Source: Clostridia bacterium
GTDB taxonomy: Bacteria; Bacillota; Clostridia; Christensenellales; CAG-138
Length of the DNA stretch: 32,969 bases
Assembly (NCBI GenBank): GCA_017388175.1
Contig: JAFOTD010000037.1
Location: 1 to 32,969 of the forward strand
Direction of reading: 5' to 3'
How positions within the stretch are numbered: position 1 is the stretch's first letter; each line of letters begins with the position of its first letter. This document shows, one piece after another, positions 15,877-24,000 of this stretch. A program made the position numbers and the translations under genes. Below the pieces are notes generated by a model, which saw only the letters and a program-made list of their open reading frames with translations, made no database searches and had not been told where the DNA came from.

Positions 15877-17148
15877 ATGAACAACGAACTGATCGGCAAC
15901 TGCATCGTCGGACAGTCGGGTGGACCGACTTCTGTCATCAACGCAAGTATCTACGGAGTGATCCGCACCGCTCTCGACGATCCGCATATAAATAAAGTCT
16001 ACGGCGCAGCACATGGTATTCGAGGAATTCTTGACGACGTGCTATATGATATGGGTAAAGAAGCGGCTTATGAGCTTTCTCTGCTTCTTAACACGCCTTC
16101 TTCCGCACTTGGATCATGCCGTTATAAGCTGAAGGATTATGAGGAAGATGAAACGGACTATGTACGTATTCTTGAGATCTTCCAAAAGTATGATATTCGT
16201 TACTTTTTCTACATCGGCGGAAACGACTCGATGGACACCTGCAATAAGATCAGCAAGTACTTGCAGCATGTAGGCTATGCATGCCGCGTTATGGGCGTCC
16301 CCAAAACGATTGACAACGACCTTTATGGAACGGATCACTGCCCCGGCTTCCCTTCCGCGGCGCGTTATATCGTCAGTACCTGCATGGAGCTGTATCTGGA
16401 TGCGCACGTATACGACACGCCCATGATCTGCGTCGTCGAGATCATGGGACGTCACGCAGGTTGGCTTGCTGCCAGCACAGCTGCCGCAACGTACACCGGT
16501 TTTGGTCCTGACTTGATCTATCTGCCGGAAACCGATTTCGACATCGATGAATTCATTGCCGACGTTCGCGAAGTCTATGAAGACGGCGGCAAGGTCTTTA
16601 TCGCCGTATCTGAAGGCATCCATGATAAGACCGGAAAGCTGATTTCCGAATACGGCATGGATAGTGACGAAATGGTCGACTCGTTCGGACACAAGCAGCT
16701 CGGCGGTCTTGCTGCAACTCTTGTTAGCATCCTGAAAGAGCATTTTAAGGACACAAAGATCCGAGGCATAGAATTCTCTCTTCTGCAGCGCTGCGCGTCT
16801 CACGCGGCTTCACAGACGGATATTACAGAATCCTATGAAGCCGGACGCATGGCAGTCGAATATGCAGTTCACGGTATTACGGACAAGATGGTCGGCTTCC
16901 GCCGCAAGACGGATGAAGAAGGCAATTATAAGTGCGAAATCAAGCTGATTGATCTTGACGCCTGTGCCAATACCGAGCGTAAGGTTCCGCGTGAATGGAT
17001 CAATTCCCGCGGCAATGGCCTTCGTAAGCCTTATATCGACTATCTGCTTCCGTTGATCCAGGGCGATCCGAAGATCCCAATGCAGAACGGTCTTCCCCGC
17101 TTTGCGAACCTGAAAAAGATCAAGGCAAAACCCCCGCGTCAAAAGTAA
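15877..17148 (+). CDS. 6-phosphofructokinase, pyrophosphate-dependent type
   Basis: A 423-residue phosphofructokinase of the long PFP-like group. Phosphoryl donor is predicted from two positions: GGND (114-117) has Asp at 117 where ATP enzymes have Gly, and PKTIDND (142-148) has Lys at 143 where ATP enzymes have Gly. Both point to pyrophosphate as donor, which makes the reaction reversible. Other family marks are QSGGPT (13-18), PGFPSAARY and EIMGRHAGWLAA. The start is the ATG at 15877 after GGAGG. It stands alone between its own promoter and terminator. Confidence 0.92.
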   Translation: MNNELIGNCIVGQSGGPTSVINASIYGVIRTALDDPHINKVYGAAHGIRGILDDVLYDMGKEAAYELSLLLNTPSSALGSCRYKLKDYEEDETDYVRILEIFQKYDIRYFFYIGGNDSMDTCNKISKYLQHVGYACRVMGVPKTIDNDLYGTDHCPGFPSAARYIVSTCMELYLDAHVYDTPMICVVEIMGRHAGWLAASTAAATYTGFGPDLIYLPETDFDIDEFIADVREVYEDGGKVFIAVSEGIHDKTGKLISEYGMDSDEMVDSFGHKQLGGLAATLVSILKEHFKDTKIRGIEFSLLQRCASHAASQTDITESYEAGRMAVEYAVHGITDKMVGFRRKTDEEGNYKCEIKLIDLDACANTERKVPREWINSRGNGLRKPYIDYLLPLIQGDPKIPMQNGLPRFANLKKIKAKPPRQK

Positions 17149-17160
17149 TACGATTCTTAA

Positions 17161-17185
17161 AAGAGGGACGGATTCCGTCCCTTTT
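17161..17185 (+). terminator. Terminator of the phosphofructokinase gene
   Basis: GGGACGG (17165-17171) pairs with CCGTCCC (17175-17181), with an A-rich 5' flank and TTTT after it, so it could also work on the other strand. Confidence 0.9.
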
Positions 17186-17435
17186 GCGTTTTGGAATCAT
17201 ATTACTTCAAATCTGAATCTTTTTTACGACTCTTCGGTTTAATTTTCGAATAATATTGAAAACGGATCAATGCGAGGAGCGTATGGAGATGAGCTGCGGA
17301 AGATGATACGGCAATCAGAGAGGTAATATGATTCATTCTGATGTCGTGAATAAGGCTTTGGATCGGTAATTGACTCGAAGTACAATCGTTTTCATTGATT
17401 TCAATAAGAATCGAATCGATCATTGCGCAATGGAA
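17186..17435. other. Stretch without a recognisable gene
   Basis: Between the phosphofructokinase terminator and the yqeC promoter. Two tiny plus-strand frames (18 codons from 17274, then 13 codons after a GAGAGG-like site) and one minus-strand frame of about 105 codons opening with TTG are present. None has a convincing ribosome site with an ATG or a family resemblance. It may be leader or decayed DNA. Confidence 0.4.
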
Positions 17436-17456
17436 GCACGGCAAAGCAAACCGTGT
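17436..17456 (+). terminator. Possible hairpin/terminator before the yqeC promoter
   Basis: GCACGG (17436-17441) pairs with CCGTGT (17451-17456), one G-U pair, nine-base loop, followed by TTCTTTACTTTT. It would insulate the selenium operon from upstream transcription. Confidence 0.4.
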
Positions 17457-17459
17457 TTC

Positions 17460-17500
17460 TTTACTTTTGGCGTGTAATGTGTTATTCTTTGGAAAGAATA
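17460..17500 (+). promoter_or_regulatory. Possible promoter and palindromic operator of yqeC-yqeB-xdhC-selD
   Basis: TTTACT (17460-17465), a 17-base spacer and TATTCT (17483-17488) lie 25 bases before the yqeC start. A perfect palindrome, TATTCTTT-GG-AAAGAATA (17483-17500), begins at the -10 box and ends just before the ribosome site GAGG. A repressor bound there would block the promoter; as RNA it could fold beside the ribosome site. Confidence 0.4.
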
Positions 17501-17513
17501 GCGAGGCAAACGA

Positions 17514-18176
17514 ATGCAAAACCTGAGTGACTTTTTTTTAATACGGAAAGGTATCACCGCTCTGATCGGCGGAGGCGGCAAAACGTCAACGATGTATGCG
17601 CTTGCACAAGAGCTGCGAAAAAAAGGCTCTGTTATCGTATGCACGTCTACGCATATTCTGAAACCTGAACACTTTCCGTATCTCCCACGTCTTTCCAAAC
17701 CGCTTTCGGCAGGCGAAGCAGTCTCCACTGGTTGTTTCGACGGAACAAAGCTCTCTTCACCAGCGCAGCAGTTTGATGATCTCATGGCATATGCAGATTA
17801 TGTGCTTGTCGAGGCGGACGGCTCGAGACAACTGCCGCTGAAAGCACATGCGGCGCATGAGCCGGTAATCCCCGAACAAACCGGGACGGTCCTTACTGTG
17901 ATCGGAATTGACGGATTGTATCGCCCGATCCGGGACGTCGCACATAGGCCTGAGCTTTTTGCATCGATCGTTCATGCCAAAATTGACGCTCCGGTTACTT
18001 TTGAAATGATTCGGGACGTTGTGCGCACCTATCCGCGGTTTGACGGAATTATCATCAATAAAGCGGATGATCCCGATCGAATCCAAAAAGCTGAAAAGCT
18101 CGCAGCGATGTTTGATGTTCCGGCTGCTATCACCGCATGGCACACAACAAACCCCATAAAAGCGTATCGGAGGTAA
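17514..18176 (+). CDS. yqeC: Selenium cofactor biosynthesis protein YqeC
   Basis: A 220-residue protein with a P-loop GGGGKTS (residues 19-25) close to the N-terminus, followed by VIVCTSTHI, VLVEADGS and a GTPase-like NKAD near residue 185. It matches YqeC, found with YqeB and SelD in genomes that make selenium-dependent molybdenum hydroxylases; its exact reaction is unknown. It opens an operon of four overlapping or nearly touching genes ending in selD. Confidence 0.88.
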   Translation: MQNLSDFFLIRKGITALIGGGGKTSTMYALAQELRKKGSVIVCTSTHILKPEHFPYLPRLSKPLSAGEAVSTGCFDGTKLSSPAQQFDDLMAYADYVLVEADGSRQLPLKAHAAHEPVIPEQTGTVLTVIGIDGLYRPIRDVAHRPELFASIVHAKIDAPVTFEMIRDVVRTYPRFDGIIINKADDPDRIQKAEKLAAMFDVPAAITAWHTTNPIKAYRR

Positions 18177-18181
18177 TCACT

Positions 18182-18985
18182 ATGATCCTGATTAAAGGCG
18201 CAGGAGATCTTGCAAGCGGCGTCGCCGTACGACTTGCGCATTGCGGTTTTCCGATCGTTATGACCGATCTGCTCCATCCCACCTCGATTCGCAGAACTGT
18301 TTGTTTTTCCGAAGCAATCATCAGAGGCGCCTGCTCAGTTGAAGACGTTACTGCCGTGTACGCGAAAACATTCAGCGAAATCCCGGCTATTATCGAAAAC
18401 GGACAGATCGCCGTTCTTGCCGACCCCGATGCGGACAGTGTGCATGTGCTCCGTCCCGAAATCGTTGTCGATGCGATTCTTGCAAAACGTAACCTCGGCA
18501 CAAAGATTACCGACGCGCCTGTCGTCGTTGCGCTCGGTCCGGGCTTTACCGCGGGCGTCGATTGTCATGCGGTCATCGAGACGATGCGCGGTCACGACCT
18601 CGGACGAGTCATTTCAGAAGGATCCGCGGAGCCGAATACCGGTATTCCGGGCAACATCGACGGATTCACGATTGAACGCGTTCTGCGTGCACCGAAATCC
18701 GGAATCTTTACGGAAGTGCTGCACATTGGTGATCTTGTAAAGCAGGGCGATCTGATTGCAAAAGTTGACGAAACTTGCATCTTCTCGCCGCTTGACGGCG
18801 TAATTCGCGGATTACTGCCAAGCGGCACTTCTGTATCGATGGGCATGAAAAGCGGCGATGTCGATCCGCGTCCTGTTCTTTCGCATTGCTATACAGTTTC
18901 AGACAAAGCAAGAGCGATCGGCGGAGGTGTTCTCGAGGCGATTCTGATGATGCAAAGGAGAAATAAATGTTTAGAAAGATCGTAA
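18182..18985 (+). CDS. yqeB: Selenium-dependent molybdenum cofactor protein YqeB
   Basis: A 267-residue protein with an N-terminal KGAGDLASG nucleotide-binding-like loop, a GPGFTAGVDC motif in the middle, and a C-terminal half with the shape of a small lipoyl-like barrel (FSPLDGVIRGLL). This matches the YqeB/EF2563 family, linked by co-occurrence to SelD in organisms with a labile selenium atom in molybdenum hydroxylases. The start is the ATG at 18182 after GGAGGT. It ends 19 bases inside xdhC. Confidence 0.88.
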   Translation: MILIKGAGDLASGVAVRLAHCGFPIVMTDLLHPTSIRRTVCFSEAIIRGACSVEDVTAVYAKTFSEIPAIIENGQIAVLADPDADSVHVLRPEIVVDAILAKRNLGTKITDAPVVVALGPGFTAGVDCHAVIETMRGHDLGRVISEGSAEPNTGIPGNIDGFTIERVLRAPKSGIFTEVLHIGDLVKQGDLIAKVDETCIFSPLDGVIRGLLPSGTSVSMGMKSGDVDPRPVLSHCYTVSDKARAIGGGVLEAILMMQRRNKCLERS

Positions 18986-19950
18986 AAGCAATCAAAGAAG
19001 GCCGATCCCCTGTTCTCTTTACCGCGATTGAAGGCGAAAAGATGGGACAGCTCGCTGTTTCCGACGCAGATAAGGTTTACGGCAGCGTCGAGCTAATCCC
19101 GGATAGTTGTTCTGATAAAACGTGGCCAATGATAAATAACGGTGTTTTGATCGAGAAGATCATAACATCTCCTCATTTGATTCTTTGCGGCGCAGGACAC
19201 GTTTCGGTCTATACCGCAAAGATTGCAAAGATGGTCGGTTTTCGTGTGACAGTGATTGATGACAGAAGTGACTTCGCAAATATCGAACGATTCCCGGACG
19301 CGGACAGTGTTATGAATTTGCCGTTTGATGAAGCGCTGGAATCTATTGACGACGTAAATGCTTTCTACGTCATTGTTACGCGCGGACATAAAGATGATCG
19401 GCATTGTCTCGAGAAGATTCTGAAAAAGACATATACGTACTGCGGAATGATCGGAAGCAAATCAAAAATCGGAGCCGTATATGCCAGTCTCCTTTCACAG
19501 GGGTACGCAAGTGAGCAGCTCGATACAGTTCATGCACCGATCGGTCTTTCGATCGGCGCGAATACGCCGGAAGAAATCGCCGTTTGTATCGTAGGAGAGA
19601 TGATTCAAGTCAAAAACAGCTCCAAATGCGGCAGCGAATGGGATGAATCGCTGTGTCAGGCGATTGAAACGTTGCATGAGCCCTATGCAATGGTAACGTT
19701 GATCTCGAAGCACGGAAGTGCTCCTCGATCGACAGGAGCGCGAATGATCGTAAAAAAAGACGGGACGATCATTTCCTCTATCGGAGGCGGTTTCGGAGAA
19801 TTTGAGGCTGCTGAGCACGCGAGAGCAATGCTTGAAAGTGGATTGAAAGTAAAACGGTATACATGCAGAATGAACAACACAGAAGCTGCACGGAATGGAA
19901 TGATTTGCGGCGGCGAGATCGATATTCTGATTCAGATTACGGAGGCATAA
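18967..19950 (+). CDS. xdhC: XdhC-family molybdenum hydroxylase maturation factor, unusual domain order
   Basis: A 327-residue XdhC/CoxI protein, expected to bind molybdenum cofactor, help insert the terminal sulfur or selenium, and hand it to a xanthine dehydrogenase-like enzyme. The Rossmann part (CGAGHVSVYTAKIA, IDDRSDF, VTRGHKDD, MIGSKSK) occupies about residues 70-215. The conserved XdhC_CoxI part (SKHGSAPRSTGARM, SIGGGFGEFEA, MICGGEIDI) follows at about 235-327. In most relatives the CoxI part comes first. Residues 1-60 look like a worn copy of it. It overlaps yqeB and abuts selD. No hydroxylase subunit lies in the window. Confidence 0.85.
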   Translation: MFRKIVKAIKEGRSPVLFTAIEGEKMGQLAVSDADKVYGSVELIPDSCSDKTWPMINNGVLIEKIITSPHLILCGAGHVSVYTAKIAKMVGFRVTVIDDRSDFANIERFPDADSVMNLPFDEALESIDDVNAFYVIVTRGHKDDRHCLEKILKKTYTYCGMIGSKSKIGAVYASLLSQGYASEQLDTVHAPIGLSIGANTPEEIAVCIVGEMIQVKNSSKCGSEWDESLCQAIETLHEPYAMVTLISKHGSAPRSTGARMIVKKDGTIISSIGGGFGEFEAAEHARAMLESGLKVKRYTCRMNNTEAARNGMICGGEIDILIQITEA

Positions 19951-20985
19951 ATGGACGAAGATATTAAGCTGACGAAACTTGCGAATTGCGCAGGGTGCGG
20001 AGCCAAGGTCGGAGCCGGCGTCCTTGCGAAGCTGCTTTCCGATCTGCCGACTTTGCATGACGAAAACCTTCTTGTCGGATTCGATAAAAGCGATGACGCG
20101 GCTGTCTATCGTCTCTCCGGCGATCTGGCGCTTGTACAAACACTTGATTTCTTCCCTCCCATTGCAGATGACCCCTATACCTTCGGCCAAATTGCAGCGA
20201 CAAACGCACTTTCTGATATCTATGCAATGGGCGGCGAACCGAAGCTTGCCTTGAATATCATGTGCGTGCCGAAGTCCATGCCAAAGGAACATGTACATGA
20301 GATTTTACGCGGCGGATATGAAAAATGTGCCGAAGCTGGCGCAATCATTTGCGGCGGGCACAGCATTTACGATGACGAGCCGAAGTACGGGCTATCGGTG
20401 ACCGGCTTTGTGCATCCCGAAAAAATGTGGAAAAACCACGGTGCGAAACCCGGCGACGTGTTGATTTTGACTAAGCCCATCGGCATCGGCGTTCTGACCG
20501 CAGCACAGCGCGGCGATTTGCTGGAACCGGAAACGCACGAGCTGATGATCCACCTTATGACGACTTTGAACAAAAGCGCAAGAGATGTGCTTGTAAAATA
20601 TGATGTGCATGCCTGCACGGACGTTACCGGTTTTTCATTCCTCGGCCATTTATATGAAATGTGCAACGGTTCGAACGCATCGGCATTGATCGACGTCAGC
20701 GCGATATCGCTTATTCCGGAAGCATTGGAATTTGCAAGGATCGGTATCTTGCCTGAAGGAATGTATCGAAACAGAACCTACGCCGAACATGCCGTCGATA
20801 CGGGCAATACAGAATTGGCCGTTTGTGATCTTCTGTTCGATCCGCAGACGTCCGGAGGGCTGTTGGTTGCCGTTTCCGAAGCAGACGCCGATGCGGTTTT
20901 CAAAGATCTGAACGGCGTCGTCCCTTGCGCGCAGCGCGTCGGCAGAATCGTCGAACAGCGGGATAAAGCAATTTATCTTCAATAA
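19951..20985 (+). CDS. selD: Selenide, water dikinase
   Basis: A 344-residue enzyme that makes selenophosphate from selenide and ATP, the selenium donor for selenocysteine, selenouridine and the labile selenium cofactor. The catalytic position is Cys, not selenocysteine: C16 in AGCGAK, followed by K19. The second Cys of the E. coli GCGCK motif is Ala here. Further SelD marks are GFDKSDDAAVY, TLDFFPPIADDPYTFGQIAATNALSDIYAMGG and the C-terminal DPQTSGGLL. Its ribosome site GGAGG overlaps the end of xdhC. Confidence 0.96.
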   Translation: MDEDIKLTKLANCAGCGAKVGAGVLAKLLSDLPTLHDENLLVGFDKSDDAAVYRLSGDLALVQTLDFFPPIADDPYTFGQIAATNALSDIYAMGGEPKLALNIMCVPKSMPKEHVHEILRGGYEKCAEAGAIICGGHSIYDDEPKYGLSVTGFVHPEKMWKNHGAKPGDVLILTKPIGIGVLTAAQRGDLLEPETHELMIHLMTTLNKSARDVLVKYDVHACTDVTGFSFLGHLYEMCNGSNASALIDVSAISLIPEALEFARIGILPEGMYRNRTYAEHAVDTGNTELAVCDLLFDPQTSGGLLVAVSEADADAVFKDLNGVVPCAQRVGRIVEQRDKAIYLQ

Positions 20986-21018
20986 AGAAACATCTGAAAA
21001 GTCCAGTTTGACAATATA

Positions 21019-21048
21019 AAAAAGGAGCGGCATCTGCCGCTCCTTTTT
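21019..21048. terminator. Two-way terminator between selD and the protease gene
   Basis: GGAGCGGCA (21024-21032) faces TGCCGCTCC (21035-21043), with A5 before and T5 after, so it can end both the selD operon and the convergent protease transcript. Confidence 0.93.
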
Positions 21049-21064
21049 GTTGATTACTTATGGA

Positions 21065-24000
21065 TTACTCCATATCAGAGTAGAACACGAGCCATTCGAA
21101 GTTGCCATCCTGCAGCGGACGGAGCTGAAGCGTACCCATGTCGTATACCGGGACGAACCAGCCGTAGTACACCGCATCGCCTGCAGAAGCATTCTCACCG
21201 ACTGCGCTGCCGACGATATCGATCGCGTTATTGCCGTTGGTGACGCTGATGGTTCTGGTGCCGTCGCCTACTTCGGTTACACCGAGAACATCGAGATCCT
21301 CGAAGTAAACGATCGTGCCGACATAGAGTTCAGGGTTCTCAAAGATATCGTCGAACACGATTTCTTCGCCGAGACCGAACCTCGGATAGTAGATGACCGG
21401 ATAAATGACGTTGCTCCAAACGATATCGCCGACATCCTCTTCATAATCTTCATTGACGAAGAGCGTGTAGGTTGCTTCCGCATTGTCGAGTCTCGGGCAG
21501 CCATAGTAGTTGTCAAGCTCGCCTGCGAAGACATACGCGTCGCCGACATGCATTTCTTCGAGCGCAGACTTATCTGCAAGATTGATCGCCATGCCCATCG
21601 GCTGACCCTTGATCGGATCAATCGACGACACGAAGATGAATCCATTGTAGATGTCCGTGATGATGCCCTGAATCGGGGTAACTACACCGAGCGCTTCTTT
21701 GTTGTTCAGAATCTGATCAACCGCGAATTCAACGGTACCGAACTCGTAGCCGTTTGCAAGGACTTCACCGGTCTTCAGGTTCAGAACGTAACTCTGCACG
21801 TTGGTTGCATAGTCGATTGCCTGCAGTTCAACGAAGCTGACATCTTCGGGAACTTCACTCAGATCGAAGACCATTTCGGAAGTACCCTCTGTGCCTACAC
21901 CGTAGCCGAGGTTGAATCCGTCAAGTGCGGAGTCATAGTAGAACGCCTCTGCAAAGCACATGCCGGAACCGTTATCAGCGAAGCTGACGGTCAGCGTCTT
22001 TGCTTCTTCATCGGTTACAACATTCGTGATGACCGGAGATTCGGTATCAACGAGGAGCTGGAACTGATACTCGGTATTCAGTTCTGCGCCAGGATAATCG
22101 ACCATCGTCTCATAGGTGACGAGGCAGATCGTGCCGTTCGGAACATACTGATCGTACAGTTCGGATTCTTCATTGGTGACGATGCCGTCCCAGTAGAAGG
22201 AAGCGCGCGGACCCCATGTTGCGGTGTCGTTGTCAAAGTATGCTTTTCCGAGATATTCGGTATCATCTACGTAGTAGATTTCACCGGTCATGGCGTCAGA
22301 GACGGTCATGATCAAATGACGTGCGTTACGAAGCTGAATCGGTTCGGAATAGAACTCATCAACAAGGTATTGTACGCCGTCAGTATTCTCGTTGGAAATA
22401 GCGTTGTGCAGCGGATTATCATAGGTCTCGAACAGATCTTCCCATGCAAGTGCATTGATCTCTTCATCGTCGATGATCGTTGCTGCCGGGTTCGTTGCAA
22501 AATACGTATACGGACTGCCGGATGCAGCGTTAACGCCGAACGTCATGTGCGGCTTAATGTTAACTTCCATCGGATCAAACAGATCGGTCGGCAGATAACC
22601 TGCTGCTGCATACTGCGGATACAATACGTTCTCAGCTGCGAAATACATCAGGTAGTCCGGCGAGTTCGTCCAGACCTTATCAAGCACAGGACCCTGCGTC
22701 CAATCGCCATAGAATCCGTTGAACGTAAAGTGTACGTCAGTAGATGCGATTCTTGCAGTCGGCGTATAGGTCGGAAGCGTTTCAAGACCAACAACTGCGC
22801 GCAGAATGAAAGACGCATCAGCAGCTGTCACAGAGCCATCCTGGTTGACGTCTGCAAAGAACGCAGCAACCGCGTCAAGCTCGGTAAGACCGACAACTGC
22901 ACGAAGAATCTCAGCCGCGTCAGCAGCAGTGACTTTATCGTCGAGATTTGCATCACCGAGGAGACCTGCGGCAACAGGCGTATCAGATGCAGCTTCAGGA
23001 TTCTGGTTCGTGAAATAGACATAACCTTCGATGAAGTTGCCGTTTGCGAACGTGGCGTCGAAGTATTCCTTGGCGGCATCATCAAGCGTGATCTTAATCT
23101 TGCCTTCATAGGTGCCGTTTGCAGGAACCGTGATGGTGGTCGGACCTTCAACCGTCATGCCCTGTCCATCAAACAGATAATCAGAAGTCAGCGTGTTATA
23201 ACCCTGCGTGACGTGGTCATAAAGGCCGATTACCTCAAGGTCATAGACCTGTTCTTCATCGCTCAGGTTCACAGCGGTGAATCTCATATTGAACTCACCG
23301 GTCTTTTCCGGATCGTCAAACAGATTTACGATCGGTTCGACAAAGTAGATCGGGCTGGTAACCGCATTCTCGAGATTGAGGATACCGGCACCGCTCTTTC
23401 TCGGGGAATACAGATAACCGTCTCCGTCGATCGGGAGCGTAGCAGTCGATTCAACAATGTCCTCAGCGAGCTCAGCACGCTGTGCTTTGGACAGAGAAGG
23501 ATAAGTTTCCTTCAGATACTGCGTGAGCAGGACGAAGGAACCGCAGGCATTCGGGGATGCCATGGACGTGCCGCTGTATACTTCGTATGCATCAGATGCG
23601 CCGGCAACTGCAGAATAGATCATACCACCGGGAGCGGTGATCGTCGGCTTGAGCTCCAGAGAAGGCGTGGTGCCCCAGCTGGAGAACGTGCTCATCAGCC
23701 AAGCATTCGGATTTTCAACTTCGAGCTTCTCGGTCGGAAACGATACGGTGTTGTCATCTTCGAGACCGGCCAGGATCGTCTGACCTGCTTCCTGCTGAAT
23801 GCTGATTGCCGGTACATAGTACGGATCGATCAGCATGCCGATGCTGCCCGCTGCATTGTTGAACAGGATCATACCGACTGCACCCTTCTCCGCAACGTTC
23901 GCGTTCTTTTCGGAGAAGCTGAGGTCGCCGCGGACGACAAGTGCAACTTTGCCTTCTACTTCATCAGGAATTTCTTCGGGTGAGCCTTTGCCGCAGTATA

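Noticed and set aside
17202..17519. A 105-codon minus-strand frame before yqeC
   Set aside because: It opens with TTG, has no ribosome site and no recognisable domain, and overlaps the yqeC promoter and start.
21047..23983. A 978-codon open frame on the plus strand opposite the protease
   Set aside because: It is an antisense shadow of a gene with complete subtilase motifs. The translation is rich in Arg, Cys and Ile with no domain pattern, and no ribosome site precedes it.
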